Shown here in pieces: positions 1 to 9,088 of a stretch of DNA of 64,000 nucleotides; within the stretch, counting starts at the first letter, position 1; each line of letters begins with the position of its first letter. Made by a program: the position numbers and the translations under genes. A model generated the notes under the pieces. The model saw only the letters and a program-made list of their open reading frames with translations. It ran no database searches and was not told where the DNA came from. The DNA is from CAVZXS01 sp963779325. GTDB taxonomy: Bacteria; Bacteroidota; Bacteroidia; Chitinophagales; Chitinophagaceae. Where the stretch lies: the NCBI GenBank assembly GCA_963779325.1, contig CAVZXS010000034.1, positions 4,931 to 68,930 of the forward strand, in the 5' to 3' direction.

Positions 1-1
1 A

Positions 2-337
2 GGCGCCTGTGATTATATGAATCTTAAACTCGGAAAATCAGGCGGTATTTTTAAAGCATTAAAAATGGTAAAGATGGCTGAGGCCGCCGGCATTCATTTA
101 CAAGTCGGCGCTTTTTTGGAGTCAAGATTAGCGATGACGGCTTTTGCGCATTTTGCTTTATGCAGCCCCGCTATTGTACATTTTGATTTTGATACAGCTT
201 TAATGTTTTCTGAAGATCCTGTATCAGGCGGTATTGAGTACAAAGAAAACGGCGTGGTGAAAGTACCGGATACGCCGGGTCTTGGTGCGGTTATCAGTGA
301 AGGATATTTAAGCGGGTTGGAAAAAGTGGTGGTGTAG
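2..337 (+). CDS. L-Ala-D/L-Glu (dipeptide) epimerase, enolase superfamily, 3' part only
   Basis: The reading frame is open from base 2 and cut by the window edge, so only about the last 111 residues are present. The segment matches the C-terminal half of the enolase-superfamily barrel. It has a CDYMNLKLGKSGG strand carrying the lysine expected as general base, then an LQVGAFLESRL strand, and the tail DTPGLGAVI that closes the barrel in dipeptide epimerases and muconate-lactonizing enzymes. Family members epimerise L-Ala-D/L-Glu from peptidoglycan recycling or related dipeptides. The N-terminal capping domain is outside the window, so exact specificity (dipeptide epimerase versus o-succinylbenzoate synthase) cannot be settled. 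It is convergent with the aminotransferase that follows. Confidence 0.75.
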   Translation, partial: GACDYMNLKLGKSGGIFKALKMVKMAEAAGIHLQVGAFLESRLAMTAFAHFALCSPAIVHFDFDTALMFSEDPVSGGIEYKENGVVKVPDTPGLGAVISEGYLSGLEKVVV

Positions 338-388
338 GGTTAAGCGTAAGTCGGTAAAAATAAAAAACAGATCGTCAATCATTAACTT

Positions 389-468
389 TTGCAAATTGCT
401 TATTGTCTATTGCAAATTGCCCCATTGCCTACTGCCCATTGCCTATTGCCCCATTGCCTATTGCAAAT
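389..468. repeat. Degenerate short tandem repeat (ttgcctattgcccca units)
   Basis: The gap between the two convergent genes is filled by repeated variants of ttgcctattgcc, ttgcaaattgc and cccattgcc. This is low-complexity tandem sequence typical of Bacteroidota intergenic gaps. A trace of the same theme (ggcaatgagcaatagacaa) follows the terC-like gene near 35195. No coding function is proposed. Confidence 0.6.
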
Positions 469-497
469 CGATACATCATTCTTTTTTAAACATAACA

Positions 498-1757
498 CTA
501 CTTCACTTTCCTCAGCGCCTCTCTTAACTTACCAATCATTTCATCAATCTCTTCTTTTTTACAAGTGCCTACACTCAGGCGATACCAACTGCTGTCTTTT
601 GCAGCGCCAAATGCATAAAAAGGAACAACAGCCAACTTGGCTTCGTCCAAAATATATTTCGTTACGTCATTTTGCGTAGCTAATAAATCGCCTGCAGCAG
701 GTTGTTTTACCCGGCCAAGGTTTATTTGTATGGTTAAATAAATAGCCGCCTCATGTGTAATGGCATCTACAGCCAAGCCTTCCTTTTTTAACTGCATAAA
801 GCCGTTGTAAATAAGCCGCAGTCTTTCTTCAATTTCTTTTTTAAAATGAGCGAGGTAATTTTTAATATCTTCCCTTTGGTATAAAAATTTAGCAACTGCT
901 TTTTGCTCGGCCATTGGTGCCCAGGCGCCTACATGCCCCAGTATCGCTTTCATTTTATTTATTACATTTACCGGGCCCATACTCCAACCCACTCTTACAC
1001 CCGTAGCGGCAAATACTTTACTGATGGCATCAATATAAATGGTGTATGCTTTCATGGCGGGACGTAATGATGCCGGGTTGTAATGTTGTATGGTACCGTA
1101 GGTCAACTGCCAATACATTTGGTCGTAGATCAAGTATAATTTTTTTCCGTCGGCGCCGCGTCTTTCATTTTCTTCTATTATTAAATCACAAATGGCTTCT
1201 AATTCTTTTTTACTGAATGTAGTCCCGGTAGGATTTTGCGGACTGCACAATGAAATCAATGCAGCCTCTTTTATATGCGGACGAATATCATCGGCCGTAG
1301 GCATAAAGTTAGTTGATGCTTTGGCTTCTATTACGATATGCTTACCGCCTACAAAATGCGTGTAGTGATTATTATTCCAGCTCGGTACAGCATAAATTAC
1401 TTTATCATCCTTATCGCATACGGCACGAAATGCAGCATATATAAGCGGCCGGCCGCCCGAAGCAACCAATAATTCATTAACGGTATAGTCAAGTCCTTCG
1501 GTATCTTTTATAAAAGCAACAATGGATTCTCGTAAATCTAAATTGCCTTCGGCTGCCGGGTAGTTGGTAAAATGTTTGCGATAGGCATTGACTATTTCGT
1601 CTTCCAACTGTTGGGGTATGGGAAAAATGGAAGGATCAAAATCGCCTACGGTAAAATTGTATATTTTTTCACCCAGTCGAATTTTCTCTCTTATTTCGCC
1701 GCCGAGTTTTACAATTTCCGAACCGATTAATGTTTCGGACAGGTTTGATAATTTCAT
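498..1757 (-). CDS. Class I/II pyridoxal-phosphate aminotransferase
   Basis: A 419-residue fold-type I aminotransferase, probably of the aspartate aminotransferase group. Visible motifs are NPTG (about 175-178), the cofactor-binding aspartate in YDQMYW (D212), the Schiff-base lysine in DAISKVFAATG (K247) and the arginine of GVRVGW (R256). The frame is open further upstream to 1850, but the added 31 residues are Cys/Phe-rich and unlike the family. The ATG at 1757 gives the usual N-terminus MKLSNLSETL. The gene is convergent with the epimerase fragment and stands alone. Substrate cannot be read from sequence; aspartate or another amino acid is likely. Confidence 0.88.
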   Translation of the reverse strand: MKLSNLSETLIGSEIVKLGGEIREKIRLGEKIYNFTVGDFDPSIFPIPQQLEDEIVNAYRKHFTNYPAAEGNLDLRESIVAFIKDTEGLDYTVNELLVASGGRPLIYAAFRAVCDKDDKVIYAVPSWNNNHYTHFVGGKHIVIEAKASTNFMPTADDIRPHIKEAALISLCSPQNPTGTTFSKKELEAICDLIIEENERRGADGKKLYLIYDQMYWQLTYGTIQHYNPASLRPAMKAYTIYIDAISKVFAATGVRVGWSMGPVNVINKMKAILGHVGAWAPMAEQKAVAKFLYQREDIKNYLAHFKKEIEERLRLIYNGFMQLKKEGLAVDAITHEAAIYLTIQINLGRVKQPAAGDLLATQNDVTKYILDEAKLAVVPFYAFGAAKDSSWYRLSVGTCKKEEIDEMIGKLREALRKVK

Positions 1758-2020
1758 ACAACAAAAGTAAAGGGAATGCAGGAAATGGCAAGGATTCAAT
1801 GCCCTGGAAAAAGCCGGTGAAAGGGAGCTAAGTAAAAACCAAACCTTCATTTATTTGACTGCAGACTTGTCGTTTTTCTGCAGGATGCCCGCAGGACTCT
1901 GCGAGCCGGACACAAAAGAAAATAAGTAGTGACGATATGATCCTTCTTTAAATTCCAATAAACATTGAGCTGTTTGTTGTACGCCCTGCTCTTTTTGCCG
2001 TTTTGTTCATCTCATATTAG

Positions 2021-2575
2021 TTACATGTCTAATAGTTCTGGGTTAGATGAAAAGTTCGTTACGCCAAATTTGATATTCTCGTAATTCAGCAATGTGTTCA
2101 TTAATTGCTCGGATTGACTATAGTCTAACAGTGTCACACTCGTTACTTTTTCGTTTTTGTCTTTAAAATCTATTGTCAATTTTCCTTTAGGAAATCCGTC
2201 TCTTGCCAATGCATCATTGCAAGCAATGTTAGTTATCTCATTGATTGGATAAGATGTAACTATTTTAAAGTTATCAATTTCTATCTTGTCTGGAAATAAT
2301 GTCAGAAGTCCCTGTCGTTTAATTCGAATGTATTTATATAAAATGAAAAATGTCGGTATTCCCAAAAGTCCAATTACAAAAAATAACTTTTCTAATTCGG
2401 ATGTAGTCAAGACAAAATAAGCAGCTTTCATCTCATCCGAAGAATGTTTCGATCGAAGCATATAAATTCCAAACAGAAAAAAAATGATAACACAAACAAT
2501 AAACAGATAGTAAAATGTTCTTGTCAGCCAAGGTATTTTCAGATTAAGAAAAATCGGGTATTTTATTTCTTCCAT
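2021..2575 (-). CDS. Unknown two-helix membrane protein
   Basis: A 184-residue protein of no recognised family. It has two hydrophobic helices at about 16-40 and 63-83, so it is an inner-membrane protein. The remaining C-terminal 100 residues are soluble and alternate strand-like segments (LTLFPDKIEIDNFKIV, KLTIDFKDKNEKV), suggesting a small PH-like domain as in YdbT-type membrane proteins; this is a guess from the pattern only. The DNA is AT-rich. Its upstream region shares a 37-bp degenerate sequence with the next unknown gene. Confidence 0.6.
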   Translation of the reverse strand: MEEIKYPIFLNLKIPWLTRTFYYLFIVCVIIFFLFGIYMLRSKHSSDEMKAAYFVLTTSELEKLFFVIGLLGIPTFFILYKYIRIKRQGLLTLFPDKIEIDNFKIVTSYPINEITNIACNDALARDGFPKGKLTIDFKDKNEKVTSVTLLDYSQSEQLMNTLLNYENIKFGVTNFSSNPELLDM

Positions 2576-2609
2576 TGTTAGGGATTGTCAAACGGATGGT
2601 ATACAACAC

Positions 2610-2646
2610 ATAAATATACGGCACTGAAATTGTCATTTCAAAAAAA
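2610..2646 (-). promoter_or_regulatory. Promoter-proximal repeat, copy A
   Basis: About 37 bp upstream of the 184-residue gene are near-identical to 3563..3599 upstream of the next unknown gene. Both share ataaatatac, then cactgaaatt, then atttc. Read on the minus strand each contains TATATTTA, close to the Bacteroidota -7 box TAnnTTTG. A duplicated promoter is the simplest reading. Confidence 0.4.
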
Positions 2647-2777
2647 TCAGAATTCGTTATAAAAAATATCATTTGCCGCAGCGGTTGGGCTTATTAAAAT
2701 GTAATATGCGACGTATTCATAAATATATTATTCTATTGCATGCCTTTTTACACATGAGCCTTTTGTTAGCTGCCTCT

Positions 2778-3506
2778 TTAATAGAGGTTTGGAATAGGAA
2801 ATCTATAGCCAACATAAAACTTCTTCCCGCTGATTTCGAAAGCTTGCTTTTCTTTCCTTTTTTTTAGAAGTGAGACAAGCTTGTCGAAATATTTTTTGTC
2901 AAGATAAATACTTATTGCACCGCCCTGTCTTGTTATCGTTTCAGGGCTGTTAAGATTGGGCCATTCTTTAGGCCATTGAATCGAAACATCCGGTGAATGA
3001 GAATAGTCTGAAAGCATTAATTCAATCTTGTCGGGAAACCAAGTATCGGATTTATCATTTTCAAAGTTTATCACAAAATCATAAACATTTCTAAGTTGCT
3101 TAGGAATGTTCTTCTTGCTTTCTTTGCTATTCATAGAACCATAAACTGAAAAATACTTTAAAGTGTCTAAATCGATTTGTAAAACATAAGAAGGCTGGTC
3201 TGTTGAATATGTAGCTTGGATTGATTTCGACGTACTAAAAAATGTATCATTCAGATTAAGCTGTGAAATAATTTCTTCAACTTCCGGCTTTTGAAGTTCG
3301 CTTAAATGGTATGACTTATTTTTCCAATAAATTACTTTGCCGCTTTCATAAAGTGTAATAATAGGTCCTTCAGCGCCCATGAACATTGCCCAAGGGTCAT
3401 AAACGGTATACCATAGAATTGGTTTTCCAAACGTGCTGTCGCTCATCTTTTGCCCAAACGAGATTTGCCCGATGATGAGGAATAAGAATACCAAAAGTCG
3501 TATCAT
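2778..3506 (-). CDS. Unknown secreted protein
   Basis: A protein of 242 residues when started at the ATG at 3506. That start gives a clean SEC signal peptide (MIRLLVFLFLIIGQISFGQ) with the AQ/GQ-type cleavage usual in Bacteroidota; the frame is open seven codons further. I do not recognise the mature part. It is rich in K, S and aromatic residues and lacks cysteines or repeats, so it is probably periplasmic. The gene is AT-rich and shares its upstream repeat with the neighbouring unknown gene, which may point to co-acquisition. Confidence 0.6.
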   Translation of the reverse strand: MIRLLVFLFLIIGQISFGQKMSDSTFGKPILWYTVYDPWAMFMGAEGPIITLYESGKVIYWKNKSYHLSELQKPEVEEIISQLNLNDTFFSTSKSIQATYSTDQPSYVLQIDLDTLKYFSVYGSMNSKESKKNIPKQLRNVYDFVINFENDKSDTWFPDKIELMLSDYSHSPDVSIQWPKEWPNLNSPETITRQGGAISIYLDKKYFDKLVSLLKKRKEKQAFEISGKKFYVGYRFPIPNLY

Positions 3507-3562
3507 ATTTTTTTGAAGAAGATGCAAGTCGTACGAAGTTTACATAAATTGGCGTATAAAAA

Positions 3563-3599
3563 ATAAATATACATCACTGAAATTTGGATTTCTAAAAAG
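3563..3599 (-). promoter_or_regulatory. Promoter-proximal repeat, copy B
   Basis: This is the second copy of the repeat at 2610..2646, with about 30 of 37 positions the same by eye. It lies 57 bp upstream of the secreted-protein start and contains TATATTTA on the minus strand. Confidence 0.4.
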
Positions 3600-3611
3600 C
3601 AAGCTGATTAT

Positions 3612-6600
3612 TTACTCAATCGGTTTGTACTCTTTAAATAAGTTAACCTTTGTATTTTCAGTTTGCTCTTTGTATCCTTTCCATTTTGTATTGTAAAAAT
3701 TATTAATCCGCTGTACTGTCATAGTAATCATCGTCTCGGCATTCTTTACCAATTTTTCTTCCTGCTCGCCGGGCGCCACACTCTTGCCGCCTATATATCC
3801 CTGCGCTATCTGCATGGTACGCATTACGGTATTGCCGGGATCGCGGCTGATGCCCTGTCTATCCGATGTTTTTCCGCTGATGAATTCGCGAATAGCTTTT
3901 AATGAATCCTGCATCAGCTTGGTTGACTTGCGTAATGAATCAATTTCTTTTCCTTCCAAATCTTTTAACTGCGCGGTCATTTTTGTACATACTTCTTCAC
4001 TCTCCGTTAACCGGTCCATGCCCTCGGTCAGTTTATCAGCGCTTTTTCTCAATCGTTCATACATTTTTCGCTGTGCTGTTTTTATATCGTTTCGGTTTCC
4101 CAACCGCGGATCATCTTTTACCGTTACCAAGGCCGAATCAGCATCTTTGCCCAACATAACTACTACTTTATATGTACCGGGCAGCGCCTGGAAACCGCCG
4201 GGCTCGGGTGCGCCGGGTCTTGGTTTTGGCGAACCGGGATTTCGAAATCCTTTTTCTTCCATACCCCAATACTGGCGGTTAAAGCCTGTATCGGCTTTCC
4301 ATTTCAGGTTGCGGATGTTTTCATTTTTATCATTGTAAATTTTTACCGTTACACTGTCTGCTTTTACTTTTTTAGCTGAGGTGTCTTTAACTGCTTTTAC
4401 AAAATATGAAACGGCGGCGCCCCGGCTCCTGTTGGGTGCATCCCACAAACCAAAGGTGCTCCACTCATAACCCGTGGCTGCTTTGTATTGTGCCTGGTAT
4501 GCATCCTGCACGGCGCTTACAGTTATTTTAGATTTAAATGTATTGCCTTTATCCGTAGCCGCTTTTCTGAGTATACGAATATCATCCAATACCCAAATGG
4601 CCCTGCCAAACGTGGCAATCACCAAATCCGCTTCGCGTTCCTGTATTGCTAAATCATAAGTTGACACGGATGGATATCCGTTTTTCCATTGCTGAAAAGT
4701 TGTGCCGTTATCAAAACTTATCCAAAGGCCTTGCTCGGTACCCGCAAAAATTAAATTGGGTTCCGCAGGGTCCTGTATCATACACAACGCATAGCCGGTA
4801 ACTTTTTTTTCATCAATCATTCTTGTCCATGTTTTTCCAAAATCAGCAGTTCTGAAAATATAAGGCTTCGAATCGCCGCGACGATAATCATTACAAACTA
4901 TAAAGGCTTCTCCCGCATTATATCTTGATGCTTTTATTTGTACTATCCAACTGCCTACGGGCATACCGGGAATTTTACCGCGAAAGTTTGTCCAAGTTTT
5001 ACCGTCGTCCGTTGTCAGTTGTACGTTGCCGTCATCTGTACCCGCCCATATCACTCCTTTTTGTTTGGTCGACGGTTCTATAGCCAATATAGTACAATGA
5101 TTTTCCGCACCGGTAATATCAAGCGTTAATCCACCCGTTGTGCTCTGGTCTATTTTAGCGGAATCATTGGTGGTTAAATCCGGGGAAATGGTTTCCCAAC
5201 TGGCCCCTTTATTATTACTTTTATGTACGTACTGGCTGCCGTAGTAAATTGTGCTTTTATCAAAAGGATCCTGTGCTATGGCGGCGTTCCAATTGAAGCG
5301 CAGTTGTTTTTTTTCTTCCAATTCAAATGAAGGTGGACGAATATTCCAGCGTTCACCTGTTTTATAATTCAATCTTCCAACATTACCACCCTGGCTCATA
5401 CTGTACACCCAACCATTACCGTCGGGATCGGGCATTACATCAAAACCATCACCGCCGCCTACATTGTTCCAATAATAATTTCTTATACCGCCATTGGTCC
5501 ATGTATAAGCGGGGCCATGCCAACTGCCGTTGTCCTGCATACCACCCATTACATTGTAGGGTATTTCATTATCAACATTAATATGATAGAATTGACCCAC
5601 GGGTAATTTTTCATCAAAGACCCAGGTTTTACCGCGGTCTCTTGAAATACCGATACCGCCGTCATTACCTTCAATAATAAGATCAGCATCATCAGGGTGT
5701 ATCCACCAGGCATGGTGGTCGGGGTGTATACCGAAATAAGGCAGCAAGGTTTTAAAAGATTTTCCACCATCTTCGCTGAAGGTTACTATAGAATGAATAT
5801 CATAAATACGATTTTCATTTTTCGGGTCTACATAAATTTCCTGGTAATAAAACGGCCGGTCGGTTACTTCAGCCGGGTTACTGTTTACAAGCTCCCATTT
5901 AAAACCTCCGTCATCACTTTTATACAAACCGTTTTTTGCAGCTTCTATTTTTGCATATACTCTTGAAGGCATACTGCGTGCAAATGCAATTCCCGTACGA
6001 CCGATACTTCCATCGGGCATTCCATCTTCTTTAGCTAACTTCTTCCAGTTTTTACCGCCATCTATTGTAATATATAAACCGCTGCCCGGGCCGCCGCTCT
6101 TCATTCTCCACGGTAAGCGATAGTGCTGCCACATACTCGCTATTAATTTATTGGGGTTGGAAGGATCCATCACCAAATCAGCGCATCCTGTTGTATCATT
6201 GGTAAATAAAATTCTTGTCCAGGTTTCGCCGCCGTCAGTTGTTTTGTATACACCGCGTTCGGGATGTTGTGCGTACGGATTACCAATAGCCGCCGCATAC
6301 ACTGTATTTGGATTCATTGGATCAATGACTACACGATGAATATTTCTTGTTTTCTCCAAACCCATCCGTTTCCAGGTTTTACCCGCATCCAAACTTTTGT
6401 AAATGCCTTCGCCGATATTCAGTGAATTACGCGGATTACCTTCGCCGGTTCCCGCCCATACAACAGCAGGGTTACTTTGTTGGATGGCCAACGAACCGAT
6501 ATTTTGAATGGGCTGTTCATCAAAGACAGGCTTCCAATCTGCGCCGCTGTTTTCTGTTTTCCATACACCGCCCGATGCTGCACCTACATAAATTACTTCG

Positions 6601-6758
6601 GGGTTTTTATATACGGCATCAATAGCTGTAATACGGCCGCTCATACCGCTCGGGCCTATGTTTCGCGGTTTCAGGTTTTTAAATTGGCTCAACGAAATTT
6701 TTTGAGCCGATAAAGAAAAAGTAATAAATAAAGAAAGAAGCAGAAGAAGTTTTCTCAT
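3612..6758 (-). CDS. Large secreted VPS10/sortilin-type beta-propeller protein (BNR repeats)
   Basis: A 1048-residue protein with a SEC signal peptide (MRKLLLLLSLFITFSLSAQ). At least seven Asp-box/BNR motifs of the form S-x-D-x-G-x-x-W are visible (for example SGADWKPVF, DAGKTWKRM, DGGETWTRI, DGGKNWKKL, DRGKTWVFD, DDGKTWTNF, DFGKTWTRM), spread over about residues 70-690. This predicts the ten-bladed sortilin-like propeller found in many Bacteroidota proteins annotated as glycosyl hydrolase or VPS10 domain protein. The last 300 residues hold an Ig-like segment and a long helical region. No sialidase catalytic set was recognised, so enzymatic activity is not claimed; export or protein binding is as likely. 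It is transcribed alone. Confidence 0.8.
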   Translation of the reverse strand: MRKLLLLLSLFITFSLSAQKISLSQFKNLKPRNIGPSGMSGRITAIDAVYKNPEVIYVGAASGGVWKTENSGADWKPVFDEQPIQNIGSLAIQQSNPAVVWAGTGEGNPRNSLNIGEGIYKSLDAGKTWKRMGLEKTRNIHRVVIDPMNPNTVYAAAIGNPYAQHPERGVYKTTDGGETWTRILFTNDTTGCADLVMDPSNPNKLIASMWQHYRLPWRMKSGGPGSGLYITIDGGKNWKKLAKEDGMPDGSIGRTGIAFARSMPSRVYAKIEAAKNGLYKSDDGGFKWELVNSNPAEVTDRPFYYQEIYVDPKNENRIYDIHSIVTFSEDGGKSFKTLLPYFGIHPDHHAWWIHPDDADLIIEGNDGGIGISRDRGKTWVFDEKLPVGQFYHINVDNEIPYNVMGGMQDNGSWHGPAYTWTNGGIRNYYWNNVGGGDGFDVMPDPDGNGWVYSMSQGGNVGRLNYKTGERWNIRPPSFELEEKKQLRFNWNAAIAQDPFDKSTIYYGSQYVHKSNNKGASWETISPDLTTNDSAKIDQSTTGGLTLDITGAENHCTILAIEPSTKQKGVIWAGTDDGNVQLTTDDGKTWTNFRGKIPGMPVGSWIVQIKASRYNAGEAFIVCNDYRRGDSKPYIFRTADFGKTWTRMIDEKKVTGYALCMIQDPAEPNLIFAGTEQGLWISFDNGTTFQQWKNGYPSVSTYDLAIQEREADLVIATFGRAIWVLDDIRILRKAATDKGNTFKSKITVSAVQDAYQAQYKAATGYEWSTFGLWDAPNRSRGAAVSYFVKAVKDTSAKKVKADSVTVKIYNDKNENIRNLKWKADTGFNRQYWGMEEKGFRNPGSPKPRPGAPEPGGFQALPGTYKVVVMLGKDADSALVTVKDDPRLGNRNDIKTAQRKMYERLRKSADKLTEGMDRLTESEEVCTKMTAQLKDLEGKEIDSLRKSTKLMQDSLKAIREFISGKTSDRQGISRDPGNTVMRTMQIAQGYIGGKSVAPGEQEEKLVKNAETMITMTVQRINNFYNTKWKGYKEQTENTKVNLFKEYKPIE

Positions 6759-6875
6759 TGCGTTGTAGTTTTTGGAATGTTAAACTTACTTATTAAAGCT
6801 TGTGCAGCAAAATGGTTTTTTGCCATAGGTCTCCGAACAAGCAATTCTTTAATAAAATGGCAATGGAAGGAAAAG

Positions 6876-6901
6876 AAAAGGGACCTTTTAAAGCCCCTTT
6901 T
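6876..6901 (-). terminator. Rho-independent terminator of the sigma factor operon
   Basis: On the minus strand AAAAGGG pairs with CCCTTTT across a 12-nt loop, followed by a T-rich stretch. It lies 22 bp beyond the stop of the membrane/beta-barrel gene. Confidence 0.55.
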
Positions 6902-6922
6902 GTAAAAAAAAATTTATACTTA

Positions 6923-8221
6923 TTATTTTAACCTGTAGATAAAGCCTGCTTGCAATGAGCGTATATTATTATTGCCCGATGTACGGTTATAAAATTCTTT
7001 ATTGGTAATGGGTATAAAACCATAACCTGCTTTTAATGAAAAACCCAACCTGCTTTTAAATTCTTTTTGAATACCTGCGGTAAAGAATAGATTGAAACGG
7101 TTAACAGCTTTATCCATAATAGGGCTGTTAACAATCAGCGTAGCGGGTCCGGAAGGTTGCCCGTTTCTGTCGTAATAAACGGTACGCAGGTTAATGGCAT
7201 AAGAGGGTTCGAAACCAAGCGAAAGAAATGTATTGTCGCGATTTCTTTTAGCATTTAAGTCAAACAAATAACCAAATGAAAAACGCAACGCAGTCATTCG
7301 GTCTATAACAGCATCTGTCTCGGGCGACGGTGTATTAACTTTTGATGCGCTAATATACTGATGCTTCAGTTTATGATTTACAATACTCAATCCTGTAAAA
7401 AGGTGTTTGTTATCATTGGTTTTTTGCACCCACGTTACACCTGCCTGGAAACCAACTTTATTAAACGGCATGGAAATATCACCGCCCGAATTTAAATACC
7501 ACCTGCTTTTGCCGGTTGATTTTTGATTTTCATTTTTAATCGCAGTTTTAGAAATTCTTTCTTCTATAAAAGGAGCGGCTTCCTGCTTCACTTCAGTTTT
7601 ATTATCATCAATTGCCGGCGTTATAGTTTGCTCGGGTAAAGTTTTAATTGGGGTAACCTCTTGCTGATTGAATAATTTTACTTCAGTTTCGTTTTTGTCA
7701 GCAGGCGCAGCAATCGGGTTCTCCATATCATTCTCACCTGTTACTTTTGGTAAATTCCCCTTCTTATTCAGCCGGTTTATTCCACCGGATGATTTATTTA
7801 TATTAAAATTACCGGCAGATTTATTTTCGGGGTTTGCTGTCCCATTCGCTGCAGCTTGCTTTACAATTGGAGATTCGGTTGGCTCAACGGCACTGCTTTC
7901 GTTTAAATTATTATTCCCTTCTCCGAAGGGTAATGATTTTTTATTTTCTGAATGAGTGTCGTTGCTTGAATTATTTGCATTATTATCAAAAGTAATAATA
8001 TCCTGTTTTTCTTTTCTTTGATTATCGATAACAAAATAGGCTGCTCCGCCGGTTAATAAAAACATGAACAACAATACCAACCACCGTTTCTTATCTTTCT
8101 TCTCCTTCCGATTCGCTTCAAGCTTCGACTGAATTTTTTCCCACATCGCCTCATCATACTCAAAATCTGTTTGAGTAAGTCCTTTTTTAAAAAGCTCGTC
8201 CGGCGTAAACTTATTATTCAT
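6923..8221 (-). CDS. Sigma-factor-linked membrane protein with C-terminal beta-barrel-like domain
   Basis: 432 residues. The N-terminal 45 residues resemble the cytosolic part of Bacteroidota anti-sigma proteins (LFKKGLTQTDFEYDEAMWEKI). One transmembrane helix follows (about 46-65, LVLLFMFLLTGGAAYFVI), then a long Asn/Lys/Glu-rich linker. A C-terminal region from about 235 has alternating aromatic strands ending in FIYRLK, like an outer-membrane beta-barrel. It starts 2 bp after the ECF sigma factor stop, so the pair is one operon and this protein probably holds or senses for that sigma factor. Spanning from inner membrane to a barrel-like domain is unusual but recurrent in the phylum. Confidence 0.6.
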   Translation of the reverse strand: MNNKFTPDELFKKGLTQTDFEYDEAMWEKIQSKLEANRKEKKDKKRWLVLLFMFLLTGGAAYFVIDNQRKEKQDIITFDNNANNSSNDTHSENKKSLPFGEGNNNLNESSAVEPTESPIVKQAAANGTANPENKSAGNFNINKSSGGINRLNKKGNLPKVTGENDMENPIAAPADKNETEVKLFNQQEVTPIKTLPEQTITPAIDDNKTEVKQEAAPFIEERISKTAIKNENQKSTGKSRWYLNSGGDISMPFNKVGFQAGVTWVQKTNDNKHLFTGLSIVNHKLKHQYISASKVNTPSPETDAVIDRMTALRFSFGYLFDLNAKRNRDNTFLSLGFEPSYAINLRTVYYDRNGQPSGPATLIVNSPIMDKAVNRFNLFFTAGIQKEFKSRLGFSLKAGYGFIPITNKEFYNRTSGNNNIRSLQAGFIYRLK

Positions 8222-8223
8222 GC

Positions 8224-8826
8224 TTAAACCCGTTTAAGTTTTATTAATTGCGTTTTTTTTTCAAGCTCTTCCGTCAGTATCTTTCTTGCCTGCGCCAAGT
8301 GAAACTGCGATGTTCTTTCGGCCATATTCATCAGGGCGCCTATTTCTTTATGCGTATATTCTTCAAAAACATAAAGATTAAATATTTGTTTCGTCACTGG
8401 CGGCAATTGGTGCAGCATCGTTTGCAAATCTTCTTTGGACCAGCGTCCTTCATACAAACTCTCATCATACATTCCGCTGCCGTACATTGCATCATCCATC
8501 ATTCGCTCATCCGTTTTTTCGGTATGTTGCAAATGAATAACATTGCGGTGAAAAGTATTTTTCTTGTATCGATAATGATCTAACGCAACATTCACTAAAA
8601 TACGTTTCATCCATCCTTCAAATGAACCGGCACCTTCATACTGCCCTATATTGGTAAATATCTTTAAGAACCCGTTCTGCAACATTTCCTCCGCATCTTC
8701 CCTGTTATCGGCATACCGCATACAGATATTCATAAACAGACTAAAGTATTGCCTGTATAAGTGCTTCTGAAAAACAGCGTTGTTTTCCCTGCATCCTGTA
8801 ATTATTTCCTGTAAGGATAAAACCAT
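8224..8826 (-). CDS. ECF-type RNA polymerase sigma factor
   Basis: 200 residues. Sigma-70 region 2 is clear in YRQYFSLFMNICMRYADNREDAEEMLQNGFLKIF and the melting strand SFEGWMKRILVN. Region 4 is in LPPVTKQIFNLYVFEEYTHKEIGALM with helix-turn-helix and the tail SQFHLAQARKIL. Length is normal for the ECF class. The gene is followed after 2 bp by the single-pass membrane protein, its likely regulator. Target promoters cannot be inferred. Confidence 0.9.
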   Translation of the reverse strand: MVLSLQEIITGCRENNAVFQKHLYRQYFSLFMNICMRYADNREDAEEMLQNGFLKIFTNIGQYEGAGSFEGWMKRILVNVALDHYRYKKNTFHRNVIHLQHTEKTDERMMDDAMYGSGMYDESLYEGRWSKEDLQTMLHQLPPVTKQIFNLYVFEEYTHKEIGALMNMAERTSQFHLAQARKILTEELEKKTQLIKLKRV

Positions 8827-8900
8827 TGGTGGTGAACGGACTTTTTTAAAAGACGTTAATTTACTAACCCCTGCCGCAGCCTTCGCTGTGCTATAAAATT

Positions 8901-8931
8901 AAAAAACTCCCCGTTGCCGGAGAGTCTTTTT
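8901..8931. terminator. Bidirectional hairpin terminator
   Basis: ACTC/GAGT and CCG/CGG pair around a ttgc loop, with an A-run before and a T-run after, so it could end transcripts on either strand. It lies between the sigma factor and msrB. Confidence 0.4.
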
Positions 8932-9002
8932 GTTCTTATAAGCTTTAATACCGCATATCAAATAAAGAAATAACTCAATATTCATTCATTTTGGCGGCAT
9001 TT

Positions 9003-9083
9003 ACCAATCCCCTTCCACAGGGCCTTGGCACGCAATTTCATTTTTTAGTACTGATATTGGACTGAAATGAAATTGCGATTGGT
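9003..9083. repeat. Interrupted palindromic intergenic element
   Basis: accaatc and cgcaatttcattt on the left are the reverse complement of aaatgaaattgcgattggt (9065..9083) on the right. The left arm is split by a 21-bp insert. The right end gattggtataatt resembles the ends of the elements near 35.3 kb and 58.5 kb. It is likely a dispersed non-coding repeat and may also act as the msrB terminator. Confidence 0.5.
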
Positions 9084-9088
9084 ATAAT

